Position numbers and translations under genes: made by a program. Of a DNA stretch of 64,000 bases, positions 36,023 to 48,360 are shown in pieces. The notes below the pieces were generated by a model. It ran no database searches, was not told the origin of the DNA, and saw only the letters and a list, made by a program, of their open reading frames with translations. The stretch spans positions 2,604,001 to 2,668,000 of the forward strand of contig JAFBJZ010000772.1 in NCBI GenBank assembly GCA_016785225.1. The letters run 5' to 3'. This stretch comes from Psettodes erumei. Lineage: Eukaryota; Chordata; Actinopteri; Pleuronectiformes; Psettodidae. Numbering within the stretch: position 1 is the first letter of the stretch; every line of letters starts with the position of its first letter.

Positions 36023-36298
36023 TCATAGCAAGTAGAAGTCAGGAAAGAGGATGACCCTCTCCTCGAGGCTTGATCGGATCTTGGCCCAGTCAAACCCAGC
36101 AGGGCTCAGCCTCTGGACAGCTTCGTCTCTGCAGGCTTTGACTCTGTGATAGCGCGAATGAAAGAGGGCACCAAGAGAGCAGCAGTTCTGATGTGTCAGG
36201 CTCAATGTCCTGGCAGTCTCGCAGAGCAAAGTGGGCAAAGCAAAGGACACAGCCAGCAGGCATAGGGCCAGAACAAGACCCCTATATTGTGTGACAAG
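36023..36298 (-). other. Coding-like open frame, unrecognised; not called as a gene
   Basis: A 91-codon frame lies between in-frame TGA codons at 36299-36301 and 36023-36025. It has no ATG. If real it would be a terminal exon, possibly entered at an ATATAG acceptor near 36284, but that site lacks a pyrimidine tract. The translation has a hydrophobic stretch (LVLALCLLAVSFALP), several cysteines, and ends FDWAKIRSSLEERVILFPDF-YLL. The last 40 codons are rich in G/C third positions, unlike most of the window. An AATAAA (minus strand) lies at 35638-35643, 380 bp downstream. No protein family is recognised. The alternative is a GC-richer conserved non-coding element. Confidence 0.18.
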
Positions 36299-39140
36299 TC
36301 ATCTAATGGCTGTCCTTCTGTTTTAAATTTATGCATCTGAGATAAGTTGGGGTCACAATGTATAACAAAAACAAGCAATTGTAAGCAGGCTCTGTAATAC
36401 ACAAATGAACATAATATTCAAAAGTCTAAAATTATATGTAAAATAAGAAAGTGTCATGAAATAGAAAAATAATTACTCTCCCTTACTAGTATCCATTAGC
36501 ATTAGCATCGGTTTATTTATCATAAACTACTCTTATCTCCCTTAGTAATTATAATTTGGTTTTGTTTGTTCACACACAACATAAGACTGGGTATTCAACA
36601 ACATTTGAAAATGAGCAAATTATGTGATTCTTTCTGGAGTCTCTTGTTCATTTTGCAGTAAAAAGAACTCAGATGTCATAAAACTTTTGAATTTCGCTCA
36701 CTGTAAACATGGCTACATATTGGGATAAAGAGAGCTAGTTGTGTCTTGTTGACTCACAGGCTTATTCACCCTGTGTTTCTGACCCCGCTCTACTTGACTC
36801 AGACTCCCCTCACTCCCACCTCCACAGATCTCAGCATTCATTAAGATTACGTATTTACTTTAAGCCTGCTGCCTCTTTGCATAATGGCAAGCAGGTTCCC
36901 TGGCTGGCACAGTGTGTTTCAAGTGCTCGGTGAGGATAGGACTGAATTTTAAACACGATGTGCTGTGCCTCGAAGTTGACCTTGCACAAAAAGCCCAGTG
37001 ATCTCATTCTTCGCTTCAGTAGAAAGCTGCAGATTCTCTCTGTTGCAGTGTTGCTCCTGTAAGAAAGGAGCCCTGTATGGCCCGCATATCACTGCAGGCT
37101 ACTTCTACAGACTCTCTCTTTTCACCAGAAATGGGAGGGCAGAGAAAATGGCTCAATTCATAATGCTTTGATATGGAAATCTAGGTTAATTTTTCTCTCC
37201 AAAGGGAGTAATTTACAAACAGGGAATATAATCCAGCTAAATGCAGGAGAAAAGAACAACTGCTGCTATACTTCAGCACAGTGATACTCATCTTGAGTTA
37301 TTATTCTACAAAGACAGCAAACATGATAAAACTATCATTAACATTCAGATCCTGGTGATCACATATCTTTATTTATATTGTATACTGATAGAAGTCACAC
37401 TTACTTGTGTCAACTGCACAGTAATTTCTCTCAAGGCAAAGGCAGTAGTGGATATCACTCCCACTGGATGTAACTTAATCGCAGACTTACTTGAGACTGG
37501 TGAACTTTTAGGACAGCGGAGGTCACAGAAGTTCCCTCTATACATTGAGGCCACATTTTTGTGTCAACTCATATGGATCATATCAATTAGATTAAATTGC
37601 CTTGAGCATTTGCATAGCGCTTGGCATATTTACTTGGCAGAACTATCTACTAGAGCACAAAGGACATGCAGTGTATAAATGAAACAATGTAAGTAATTTT
37701 TGATAAAAAAAAACAACAAAAAGCATCACAATACTGATATTTTATGTTTGTAGAGTCCGCATACAGTTGCTAGACTCTATAAGTTTAAGTGTAAAGCAGT
37801 GAGATAAGACTTTCACAAAGAGCTCTTCAAATGCCTATCAACATGCTGGTACCATTTCATCCCTGGCTTTATGTGACTGAAAGCATTTATTACAGTGACA
37901 CCCAACAGTTACTTTGATACTGTGCCTGTCAGTCTTAGGCATTGCCAAGCTGTCCTATGCAACTCGGGGTTATGAAGGTTAATATTGCCTCGTGCTCAAA
38001 ATTCAAATGATGACAGGATGGGTTCATTGATGAATGACTGATAGTTGACCCCATATTTCACTTGTCACTGTGTCCACTAAAGCTTTCTCAGACAAGGTTT
38101 GTCAGAAGAGGTTTGCAGCTTAACCCTCAGTTGTCTCCATCTTTTCTCAGTGTCTGCACTGTCGCTGATGACTCAGTTCCTTAGCACAACCCATCATCAA
38201 GTCTGATTGAAGCTGAATTTTTGTTACAATCAATCTTGCAAATTCAGGTTCTTAATTGAGGATAAATGTATGTGTTGTTATAGAACTATTTATGCTTTGG
38301 ACTCTTAAATGTTTCCACTGTAGTTTGTAAAAAGTGTCACCAAATTTGACCTTGAAACAATGTGGGTTGGATTGCCTTGATTAATGTAATTGTTAATTTA
38401 TTTTATGTACTGTTACTGACAGTCAGTGTTGCTGCAAATGTTAATCAAAATAACTGAAAAGTATCAGAAGAGATTGAACACAGTAATTTCATTGACTTGT
38501 TCTTGTAGGTCAGTGTAGATATAAACACACTGACATCAGTTTCTTCAAATACAGGGCTGTTTACCTCTTTAACTTTAAAGTGTCAGCCAACAGTTCTCAC
38601 TTAAACTATGTTTAAACCACAGATTTAAGCTATAATTACAATTTTATATCAGAAATGGATGACTTGTATTAGAGAGGGGTATTTTTATAGTGAAGAACCT
38701 ACACTGAATTATCAACCAAATCTGCTTCTTCCCTCAGCTCCACTGTGCTCTGTAGTGTCTTTCAGATAATTGTTTTAACAGCCCTAAACTTTACTGCAGC
38801 TGATTCACTCTCACTGCAGTCCCATCATTTTCAACACCAGCCAACAGCTGTTTTCAGCAAATAAACTCTAAAAAACAAATGTATAAAGTTGCCCAGCAAC
38901 AAATGACAGACAGAAAAAGTTAACTTTAGGAGGGGGCTGGTAAAGGAGTATTTAGTATCTTATTTCTAAGTTCATGTTTTAAACAGAATAGCGGGAAACT
39001 GTAACTATTGGCTATACATTTTATAACTCCACATTAATTAAATGGAAAAACTACATCATCAAAATGAAAAAACAAATAAACAAGCAAACAAAAGCATTGA
39101 TTTATCAATGGCAATGATACTTGTAAAATCTGGTGGTGCA
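36299..39140. other. Non-coding background with possible old repeat
   Basis: No gene recognised. Overlapping minus-strand octamers ATTAGCAT occur at 36495-36508. The part at 37080-37240 and around 37910-38050 looks CNE-like. The segment at about 38690-38930 (GCAGCTGATTCACTCTCACTGC, CCAGCCAACAGCTGTTTTC) resembles a dispersed teleost repeat that I cannot name; confidence in that is low. Confidence 0.45.
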
Positions 39141-39480
39141 ATGTCTTGTCTCGTAATAACGACCTTTAGAGCAAGACACTTTTAGGCTACAATAGAGGCA
39201 TGACCTCTGCACTGTCACATGCTATATTCCAGATGGCCTTGAGATGGTAACCTCATCTGGCCATGCCATTGCCATGCTTTGTTGAGGTCTTGATACCCAA
39301 ACCTCGCCCCTGGGCTTTGCTCTTTATGGATTTCAGCTGGAGGATCCGTTGATGAAACCTTGCAGTGATGAGGGCAATAAGTCTTTCAGAAGCACCTCAA
39401 ATCATAGCTTAGCCTGGCACAAGTAATGAGGCGCACCAGCTGCAATTCAGCAAACCAGTGAGTCAAAGGACAAAGGGTAA
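39141..39480. promoter_or_regulatory. CNE-like island
   Basis: A balanced block with repeated GGCCTTGAG / CATCTGGCCATGCCATTGCC words, CpGs (GTAATAACGACC, CCTCGCCCC, GATCCGTTG, GAGGCGCACC), and no homopolymers. There is no convincing open frame. Regulatory role inferred. Confidence 0.33.
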
Positions 39481-39884
39481 AATACATGCTATTTTCTGAG
39501 AAGGTCAGCTCAATCAAACTTAATCTGGCATAAGTGTACACAGAAGTTTGGGGTCAGTGTTGTTACCCATAATAATGTAGACTTGTTTAAAGATGAAGAG
39601 ATGTCACTGTATATCTATGTATGTAGAACTGTTGTTTTTACATCAACTCCAACTAATATATCAGTCATGGACACTGTTGCTTTTGTTGGTGGCTTTTACT
39701 TGGCTTGTTAATGAGTCATATGAAGAGCAGAGAAACAACAGATATTCCCCTTTTTTATAGATGCTCTTAATTCACTCCATCTCACATAGAGTGTCCTGAC
39801 CACAGCATGCTGACATTTCTAATTGTGAAGCAAAATATCGCTAATATCCCAACCATTCGGTACGCCTTCACTGGATGTGGCCTA

Positions 39885-39955
39885 CGGGCGCAGGCAGGAT
39901 GCCCCTGTTAGGATCTCCCTCCTGCCTAGTGTCGGTACCACTGCACCATACAGCC
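39885..39955 (-). mobile_element. Possible tRNA-derived SINE head
   Basis: Read on the minus strand, TGGTGCAGTGG (forward 39938-39948) fits the RNA polymerase III A-box consensus TRGYNNANNNG exactly and sits in a context like the usual SINE head. The B-box region is poor (GGAGATCCTAAC-like), so this is either an old fragment or chance. Confidence 0.3.
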
Positions 39956-41041
39956 ATTAACCACCATTACCAAGCAGGGCCATTTCATGGTCAAAGAGCA
40001 TTTTAGTGTTAGCTCTCCCTGGGGCGACGAAATCAGCCAAGTGAGTTTCAAGCCTGCTCTATGCCATGTTTTACATTTTCCCTCTTTTTCATCTTATTTT
40101 TCTCCTAACATCTCCTTGTTGTGCACTTTGACTCTGCAAGTGTGACTCAGCGTTACTCGGCTATACATGATTGATTGCATGTACATCTGCAGTGAACCGT
40201 GAACTTTACAAATAGTAAAAAAAACCAGTGTGCTATTCTAAATGCCTTTTACAGTAATAACATGACATAATATTGAGAGCTTTCAGAGAATGGTCATTAC
40301 AACCTCAACCCCAAAGAACGGTTTCAAGACCGTATTGTCTATATCAGACATTACGTGATAGCCAGATGTACTGTATTCTGCAACAGTTGTTTATGTAACT
40401 GCAGTTTTATGATTATTGGTCGAGACCACTAATGGGGCTATATGGACTTACTCCTCCTTACATCACAGCACATTAAAGTTTTCATGCCCTGGCTATCAGG
40501 ATGGACCAGTTCAAGACCATTCAACTCTTTATCCACTTAGAATTGAGCAATGGTGGAACAGCAGGGAAACTCATTAGAGAGCTGTGAACACATGGTTAGG
40601 ATGTTAGCTGGTTACTTTTAACAAAAGGTGCTCTGACTCTCAGGATGTGTGGGTTCATTCCTCATTGCTAATTTAAAATGGTAACCCTCCAACCCTCCAA
40701 TTGAGAAGACATGTTGTAGGATGTGCTGGACTAATCAGATTCATGGATATTTATTGCAAATATGTTACAATGATGGACTGAATCAGAGACAACAGATAAA
40801 TGTTTTGTAGTGGATATTTTATTGTAAATTTGAATATTGGTGCAATCTGAACGTCTAACTGAGTGCTCTGTCTTCATTACTGCTGAACTTTATCTGTAAT
40901 TTACAGATAACAAGATCCTGGCCAGCACTTCATGTTCTTAAAGCATCTCCTGGGACAGTCCATAGGGGCAGATAAGCTGGTGATTGGACTCTTCAGACGA
41001 TAGTTTGTTGAGCCAATGGGTTGCCACTCGTCGTGTTTCAG
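39956..41041. other. Non-coding background with weak SINE-like tRNA segment
   Basis: At 40594-40672 a GGTTAGGATGTTAGCTGGTTA head and a GGGTTCATTCC B-box-like word 45-50 bp later resemble a decayed tRNA-derived SINE; the A-box fit is imperfect. Nothing else recognised. Confidence 0.4.
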
Positions 41042-41116
41042 CTGAGCTCGCTAAGAATCTAGACACCAGAGGAAGATTATGTCACAACTGAGCTCTCTCC
41101 TCCTCAAGAATCTAGA
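41042..41116 (+). repeat. Small imperfect direct duplication
   Basis: CTGAGCTC...AAGAATCTAGA occurs twice, at 41042-41063 and 41088-41116, with the inner spacing expanded from 3 to 10 bp. It is too short to assign to a mobile element. Confidence 0.6.
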
Positions 41117-41516
41117 GTTAAGGAGTAGCCAGAGACAGCTATGGAGACAGCAAAGGAGATCTGCCCCATCTTTATGCCAGAAGGTCTTCAGCATCCTAAT
41201 TATTAATACCTGTGAGAGTTTGTGCATCCACCCTGGTATCTTTCAGATTCCTGAAGAGCTCATGGAGGCAGGAACAAAAATGGAAGGCCAACAGATCTTG
41301 ATGAATACCATGGTGCAACACATCTAGAAAAGGATACAGAAGCCTTAATCTGAAACAGGTCTGACCATCCATGTTCTGAACATGCTGAGGAGTAATGGGT
41401 GTACTATTTTACAAATGACGCAGTTCGTAGAGTACCTTCACCACACAATGGCATGGCTTACACAGTCAGGCAGTGGCAGACATGCATCATGTTTGAACAC
41501 GTCTGACCCTTCGACC

Positions 41517-41580
41517 CTATGATCTTTCCCTTACTTTAACTGAAGTGCTTATGTTGCCTGAACGTAACCACAAATGGGAC
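41517..41580 (+). mobile_element. Fragment resembling a teleost dispersed repeat
   Basis: GATCTTTCCCTTACTTTAAC followed by AAGTGCTTATGTTGCCTGAACGTAACCACAAA (in parts) resembles a common percomorph repeat in which CCTAACCCTAACCAAGTG is followed by TTGCCTAAACCTAACCACA. The copy is diverged, so its boundaries are uncertain. Confidence 0.38.
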
Positions 41581-43829
41581 TGTGGAAACAAATCTCTTTC
41601 TTTGGTTTAAATTCATCCCAACCACCTCCTAAAAACACACTTCCTCTGCACATAATCTACCTCAGTTATGTTGTCGCTGCATGGCATAATTGGGAAAACA
41701 GTAAGTAGTGTCTAAACACAATTTCTATAAGACAGGACTTTCCATGCGGCTATTGTCTTGAAAATGGAAAATCCCAGGATTCTCACAGGCACTTCCACTT
41801 GTCTTCTGCAACAGCAGCAGCATTTTCTATACCAAGGGACATGAACCACACATCATATCTGTGGATGTGGCTAAAGAAATCTACTGTGGTGTTGATCATC
41901 ATTTTTAAAAATTTATACATGTATGAGCTTTTCTCTTTGCCTTTTGATAGTGCCAGTAAAGTGTGAATACAAAATGCAGTTTAACATTAGCAGTAATTTT
42001 GCTCAGTAAATGAATGGACACCATATTGAAAACAATATACTGGTATAATACAGCCTTTTTTCCTCTGGAAAATATGCAAATAATCATTATGACATAGCAA
42101 AGAATTGATAAAATAGGTATCTGCAAAAGTCTTTCTAATGGTACCCTACATGCAAATTTACACTACCTTGCGGCAGCACATGGCTCCAAATACTGTCAGT
42201 TTAGGTACCAGCAATCCTCTTGAGTTAAGACTCAAACATCTGGAATTCTTCAGAAATGAAGTGATCAAAGTTGACATCAAGCTGGTCCATGAAGTTGGTT
42301 CCCAAGAGCCAGCAATCTGGCTCTACTTCGTTATTAAGTGTAAGGAAACATTTTTTTTTTAATGTTAACCAATAGCAGTGCATCGTAGTATACTGTCGTG
42401 TAGAGCAGCAGAATATAGCAGCCAGCTGTTGCTAGCAAACCTGACTTATAAGTGCTGTGCATGGACTGTCGCTGCCATCTGGCAATGACCAGTGAAGGCG
42501 AGGTGATCTAAAATGCAAACATTAAGGCTCAACCTGCATGTTTAAACAAGTGAAGGATCAAACAGATACTACCTACTAAATTATACCTGACACCTAAAGG
42601 CGTATTCGTGTTTTCCAGAAACCTTGAATAGGGGTCAACCTCAAGTCATGTTTTAGATTAATGTTTTCCAGAAAATCAAGGAGACTGGATATATATCTAG
42701 AATAAAACAGATAAAGCTTGATTCTCTTTTGATTCAAAAGCATCAAGCTGATTGACGTTGGCACATGCCACTGGGTGATTCTTGGGATGAGAGCAAGAGA
42801 CACCACCCACTGTCAAGTTGTACAGCAGCTCAATAGTCCACCGAGCACTGACAGTCACCACAGCTGTACATTTTACGCTACCTGAAGCCCAATAATTAGC
42901 ATTTCTTTTGAGCAATAAAAAACCCCCAAAACAAACAGAGCATGCACCCCCCCTCCTCAGCTTGCATAAGCAACTGCGCACACACTCATACCTTCACACA
43001 CCATATAGATCACAGCAACAGCACATCCATAGAATTTCCTGTTAATTTATTTGTTTGTTGTTTTGTTTGTAAGCTGGATCTCCGGATGGAATTAATTGCA
43101 CAGGCTTTGTATTAATTTGTGTCAGTGTTACACTTGTCAGCTTGAAGTTGACAAGAGGAGCCATATTCTTGTTGTACAGTAGGAATCCAAACATGCTGGT
43201 TCTGCCTCATGCTGCTGGCGGATGACACTCAGGGAGAGATCATTCCTGCTCAGTAGGCAGTTTCCTCTCAGTTGAACTAGCCAGCTGTTTGTTTCTGAAA
43301 ACTTGACTGTTTGACATATGTTGTATCCATGCTGGAGAAAATCACTCCAATAACAAATTACTATCCCAGAACTGCATCTGCCCTTGGAATGCACTATGTT
43401 TATATATTTAAACAGCATTGAATAATGTATTCTTAAAATATTCTTATTGTCATTATTATTATCATTATCATTATTTTTATTATTATTATTTTTAAACTGT
43501 CTCTGTTGGACTTGCTCCAGAAAATAATACTTAATGTACATTCATCATATTTTAAAAACAATATGATGCACGATGTATATGGGCATTTCTGGATAAAAGG
43601 CTGTGTTGTGTATTTTGTCCTAGAGGCAGACATAGCAGGACGAATCAGCAGGCCTCAGGACAAACCTCGCTGTCACCAGAGATGGAGAGCCTGGCCAACT
43701 GTGTTGACTGATTGTTAGCATTAGTGGCTGTGAGTGTGATTAATATGCCTGCCCCTTCACATAGCACTCTGGAAAAAGAGAGGTGTAGCTTAAACCTGAA
43801 CAGGGGTGGCCACATTTCACGCTTTCAAA
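41581..43829. other. Non-coding background with (ATT/ATC)n tract
   Basis: No gene recognised. A mixed CATTATTATTATCATT tract spans 43451-43493. A minus-strand octamer ATTAGCAT lies at 42895-42902. Open frames at 42697-42981 and 43137-43541 (minus) are not recognisable proteins. Confidence 0.55.
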
Positions 43830-44340
43830 GAAGATAATGCATAACCTCAGCATGGCCGGCTGTATGTGGAAGGATGGATTGCTCTCAGAAACCAGGTGCT
43901 GTTGCATTAATTCCTCCACCCTAAATCAGAGTGAGGATGTGCCGGCCTAATGAGCTTGTTGTGCGGGATGCTGTGAGTGCTGCTGAGATGCTGTGAGAAC
44001 ACACTGCGTTCCAGCTTAGCGAATTTTGAGACTGCCGTAATTGCTGCATTGTGATGGTGATTTTTTTCATCCGCATCTAAAGCAGCCCCTTAGCATCTGC
44101 TTGTTTGCCTGGGCCTCCTGTCTGCGGCGGTCACGGCACTCCCTCTGCTTCCTCACACTGAGCCCGTAGCATTCACCAAACATTGGGGCTCTAATTTGAG
44201 AAGATTAGGTCCCCATGCTGATAAGTCAAACATTGCATCACAGCCTTACTGCTGTGATATGAAAGGATGTTGCAATGCTCTGGAAAAGCTAACAAAACAA
44301 TGTGCATGACTGCAGAATTAGTGCCAGCAAGCCGTCCTTA
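43830..44340. promoter_or_regulatory. CNE-like island
   Basis: A long block with CpGs retained (CATGGCCGGCTG, GTGCCGGCC, TGTGCGGGATG, CTTAGCGAATT, CTGCCGTAATTGC, TGCGGCGGTCACGGC) and CACCAAACATTGGGG plus GCTCTAATTTGAG words. It has no simple repeats and no convincing reading frame. This is among the strongest island textures in the window. A developmental enhancer is the inferred role. Confidence 0.42.
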
Positions 44341-44362
44341 TTTTTACATTGTTGCCTCAGCT

Positions 44363-44417
44363 AATATATATATACATTACGTGTGACTATGTGTATGTCT
44401 GTGTAAATATATATATC
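44363..44417 (+). repeat. AT/GT-rich short repeats
   Basis: TATATATATA and AAATATATATATC flank GTGTATGTCTGTG; low complexity. Confidence 0.8.
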
Positions 44418-44664
44418 TTGTTAAGTGAGTCTAAAATTACCAGAATTACCAGTGCCAACATGTTGGACCGATGCCTTACAATGAGCTTTAACAGGCGCCC
44501 ACATTCATATTTTTCTATTATTAAGTTTCTTATTTTGTAGTTATGTGACTGTTTAAAATACCAACTCAAACGTGTAAATATACCTCATGCAGTCAGTCTT
44601 GCATTTAGTGGTAGACATGACATGATGAAATGGCACCTTCAGTTTTCCATTTTAGTACGTGTGA

Positions 44665-44735
44665 AGGCCATGAGATGGCTAAGCGATTAACCGTGCTGCT
44701 CACTCAACATCTGTAAGAGGTTCATCTGTGCAGCA
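44665..44735 (+). mobile_element. Possible tRNA-derived SINE head, degenerate
   Basis: ATGGCTAAGCGATTAACCGTG near 44676 looks like a SINE A-box region (TGGCTAAGCG fits the consensus in most positions) and AGGTTCATC near 44718 resembles a B-box at the usual distance. No diagnostic 3' domain was found. Confidence 0.33.
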
Positions 44736-45579
44736 GAGATCCATGGCTTGGGCACTCCCTCTGTGCCCCTATGGAAAAAGAGGCCTGCCAGAATGAGGAA
44801 TGACGGCTAAGGCCCTGATTATTAGGATTAATTGTCTTTTAGTCATGCAGTGGAGCAAGAGTGCCAGGGTAAAGCAAGGGGGAAATAATGAGGGCCAGCC
44901 AGCAGTCGTCATGTTTTCTTTACAAGCACCCTTCCCAAAACAGTTGCTATAAGGTACTTCACTATATCAGCAGTGATTGGTGATAAGCATGAAGTCATAA
45001 TAAAATGTGAAATGCTTTTGAATGGAAGATGAACAAGCAGCCGTTTCACTTGTTTTAAATAAAAGCTGCATTAGCAATGATACTGGTGCTGTGTGGCTTA
45101 TGAAAACACACCTGCCGGATTAGACGTGTCTTACATAATTTGCCTCTCGTTCGATCTTTACTTCGTTTGATTTAGTTCATGATTTTGCATGAATGTTTAT
45201 AGGTTTGTGTCATGGTCAAGCTGCCCGCAAAGCTGCTGATGCTGACAGAAAAAATGTTATAGTAAAGGGGTTGTGTGAACATTTTGAAACGTTTTGAGTA
45301 AATAGTTCATTTTTTTCCCAGTAATCCTTAAACTGATAAACAGACAGCTAACTAATATTTCTCCATGCTTAGATTTATATTATGTGACTCTATATATATA
45401 CTGGGGTGCTCTTCATTCTTGAGTTGTACAGTAAAGCTACAGGGTTTCCTGTGTTTTTACTGAAATAGACAGAAAATTAAAGTTGCCTCATGTCCTGAAA
45501 GTGAACAAGAATCAGTTTTCTGGAAAGTTGCAAATAAATGCCTCTCCACTTACTAAACGTGCTAAACAGCTGTCACTTC
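44736..45579. other. Non-coding background
   Basis: No gene recognised; TATATATATA at about 45392-45401. Confidence 0.6.
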
Positions 45580-46025
45580 TCGGCATATTCATTCATCATT
45601 ATTAGATAATAAGTGGGGAATAGCCCCTGAAAACCCTCTATTACCTTTATGTACTCTGCAGAAGTGTGCCACAGATAACAGATGAGGCTGGACTTGATGT
45701 AAAATTAAATTACTTTTTTTTCATATTGGGAACAATTAATGGGTTTTAGAAGCAGCGAGGCTCGGTGCATTTAGGGATGTGTCCTATCAACTCGTCCTGG
45801 GGATTAACCTATCTACTTTGCATTGGCCTCTGACTGCACGCAAGCAATGCTAATCTGTGCACAACCAGGCAAGCCCCCTTCAATAACTTTCAAAAACTTC
45901 TGCATTGATGATGGAATATCTGTCAGCTGAATGTCATTAATTTTGTAAATGATTAAGCATGCATTTACAACACTTGTCAAGTGGAAGTTCTGAGCTGTCG
46001 CTGGTTTGAGCACAGACAACATTTT
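45580..46025. promoter_or_regulatory. CNE-like island
   Basis: Contains a perfect POU octamer, ATGCTAAT (45847-45854), GGAACAATTAATGG near 45729, GCAGCGAGGCTCGG, CAACTCGTCC, and a run of homeodomain-like words (GAATGTCATTAATTTTG and GATTAAGCATGCATTTAC, 45928-45965) followed by ACACTTGTCAAGTGG, in which CACTTG and CAAGTG are inverted E-box-like NKX2-type words. There is no coding-like frame. Inferred enhancer; this block and 43830-44340 are the best conservation candidates by texture. Confidence 0.42.
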
Positions 46026-46722
46026 TTTCATACAACCTTGGGGAGCCTGTTTTGTTTACAACCTCATAGCATTGGGTAAATTATTGAGTCACTAATAAGA
46101 AATCAAAGTGAGTGACTTTTCATGATTTTTCATTGATGATTCACATTCAGTGTTATTTATTATTATTCAGCTTTAATGTAACTGTTACCCCATCTGCTAA
46201 TTCTTTGTATGACTTATATGTGACCCCTGGATATGCTTGAATTTGGTATTTCCTAGTAAGAAGGGTTTTTTTTTTTTTGCTTTTGTGTAGTCAGATTTGT
46301 TCTGCTTTGTGTTTTGGAAGCGCCGCTGGGTCAACACTAGCTTCCCCATGGCCTTGACTGTGACAATACAGCAGCTGAATAAAAGTCATAGGATGAAGGC
46401 CTTTGATTGTGGAATACCCTTCCAAATCTTACATAGCCTTGGGTAAAAACATGGAACAACAACGCAGAGGTACAGTACAGCACAATGGAGGCGCTCAACA
46501 CGAACTAATCAGTGTTTTGGGAATATATAAGTCGCTTTGACTTTCAAGGCAGTCAAGGGAGAGGAAGAGTTTCCAAGTTGTTTGTCATCTACACAAATCT
46601 TCCCTGCAGCATTTTTTCATACTTCCAATAATAGTGACTGGTTCAAATGCCAAATTATGCTTTGCTCTGACATATTGCCCACACCATGTGGTGTACTGTA
46701 TGTGTGCGTTTGTATATGCACT

Positions 46723-46730
<8 letters not shown>
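46026..46730. other. Non-coding background
   Basis: No gene recognised. T12 run near 46267-46279 and a small CpG patch (AAGCGCCGCTGGG) near 46319. Confidence 0.6.

Positions 46731-46759
<29 letters not shown>
46731..46759 (+). repeat. (TG)14 microsatellite
   Basis: 29 bp of perfect TG repeat within a wider TG-rich zone at 46690-46815. Confidence 0.95.
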
Positions 46760-46939
46760 CAGAATGTGTGTCTCAGTCGCATGTGTGTGAGAGACTATGT
46801 GTGTGTATGTATGAGTGCCCGCTGTTTGTATGCATTACCGAACGTGTTAGTGGAGGTGGCTGGTGGCAGTGTACCAACTAGTCACGGACCTGGAGGATTA
46901 GATTTACCATTTCAAAGACTGCCTGTGTTTCTAAAGTTT

Positions 46940-46952
46940 ACACACACACATG

Positions 46953-47029
<77 letters not shown>

Positions 47030-47034
47030 ACACA
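46940..47034 (+). repeat. (CA)n microsatellite
   Basis: CA repeat with two small interruptions (TGCATA and TA); the central perfect run is 46957-47023. It lies 200 bp from the complementary TG tract. The his-thr frame through it is a repeat artefact. Confidence 0.97.
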
Positions 47035-47999
47035 ATCATACAATCACCCACCCACACACTGCTTCCCCAGCTTGTCAACGTGCAACGTGGGCTGTGGAGG
47101 CTTGTGCGAACAGATGGGAGGAACCAGCATAAAATAAAGTTAAACTAGAACAGAATGACTATGCAAGTGGCGTGGCTGCCCTTTGTTTGCTAGGAAGGTG
47201 ATCCTCAGCAGCTGGGGATGATGGAACGCATGATTAAAATTACCAGAGGGAATGATTAATATCTCCTTAAAGCACACACTTCCAGCATATCAATCATCTC
47301 ATTACACTGGAAAAGTTAATTGTGTGAGGGGAGGGTTGGGGCCCCTGAACCATGAAAAAGTAGCCCACCCCTCGACATGTTTACTTACACAACAGAACAG
47401 ACCCAATAACTCCATGTGTTCCATCCGTACTGTGTTTTGAGAGTTTCAACTGTTTCCACTGAAACAGGTCCGACTCAGCAGGGGGACACTGTACTTAACA
47501 GTGAGTGGAATTTTTACTGGCTGACAAACTTTGCCTGCTCAGAAACAGTTGAAAGGTGTAGGCTAATACAAGCTATTAAAAAACTTACATAGTGTTAAAG
47601 AATGCAAAATGCACTTTGTGGTGTGGTTATATCCATTAAGAAAGTACAGTAAGCTCTGCAGTACATCACCACATGCAGGTCTCAGCCTTGTGCAAACCCA
47701 TGTTAATAACTCTCATAAAAATGGGTTGTGCCATATATTAGTGGGATATTTTGTTATATTCCAGATGTCATAAACGGCAGGGTTATGAACTGCTGTCCTG
47801 TTTAATTGAATTGAGATACATTTCCCGGTAGCCTTGATTTCCTGTAAGATTTGTATAATTGAAGGACATAGGCTTCAACTTTCATGGGGCAATTCAAAGT
47901 GATGTCACCTCATGAAGTCCTGCCAATGTGCATGTGTCTGTTTATACAAACAGCATGTACAGGAAGTGAGTATCTGAAGATTATTTAAGTGCTAAACCA
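47035..47999. other. Non-coding background
   Basis: No gene recognised. ATGATTAAAATTACC and ATGATTAATATC near 47230-47260, plus ATATCAATCATCTC at 47267, resemble homeodomain sites and may form a small conserved element. Confidence 0.5.
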
Positions 48000-48360
48000 T
48001 GACGAAAACAAGGAAGAAAGGAATGAAGCATGCATTCACAGGGAGATGAGGGGAGGTAGGGGTCCCTGTGCCTACGGTGGCCCGGATTGCCCTTGCCTTG
48101 CCTTCCTTTCCCCTAGCTGCCAGTGTGTCCTACTCTTTGCCCTCTCTGCTCCGCTGCGCTCGCTCTCGTCCCCCCTCCCGCCTCTCCCTACGTGCCTACG
48201 CTGCCTGAGCCAGCTGCTCCCACTTCATCTTCAGCAGCGTCACCAGGCGGGGTATTAATCATGTTTTTCGAGGGGGACACTCTGCTATTTATCTCTCTGA
48301 CACTTCCAGCATTCAGAGGCCCGTTGCTGGGCACAGCCCATTGAGTAGTAAGATTACACA
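48000..48360. promoter_or_regulatory. CpG-containing CNE-like island
   Basis: C-rich with many CpGs (CTACGGTGGCCCGG, CCGCTGCGCTCGCTCTCGTC, CCCGCCTC, CTACGTGCCTACGC, CAGCGTCACC, AGGCGGGG, TTTTCGAGG), then GTATTAATCATG near 48251 and GCTATTTATCTC. The overlapping open frames result from the C-rich, stop-poor composition. It could be an enhancer or a weak CpG-island promoter; no TATA or coding exon is visible. Confidence 0.38.

Noticed and set aside
37241..37678. 145-codon ATG frame
   Set aside because: Same grounds: unrecognised product in AT-rich background, with an overlapping frame on the other strand.
40594..40672. Possible tRNA gene
   Set aside because: It has a B-box-like word but no cloverleaf that I can fold and a poor A-box; at best it is a decayed SINE head.
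46634..47137. 167-codon frame rich in His-Thr and Cys-Val
   Set aside because: Created by the TG and CA microsatellites, which contain no stop codons in several frames.
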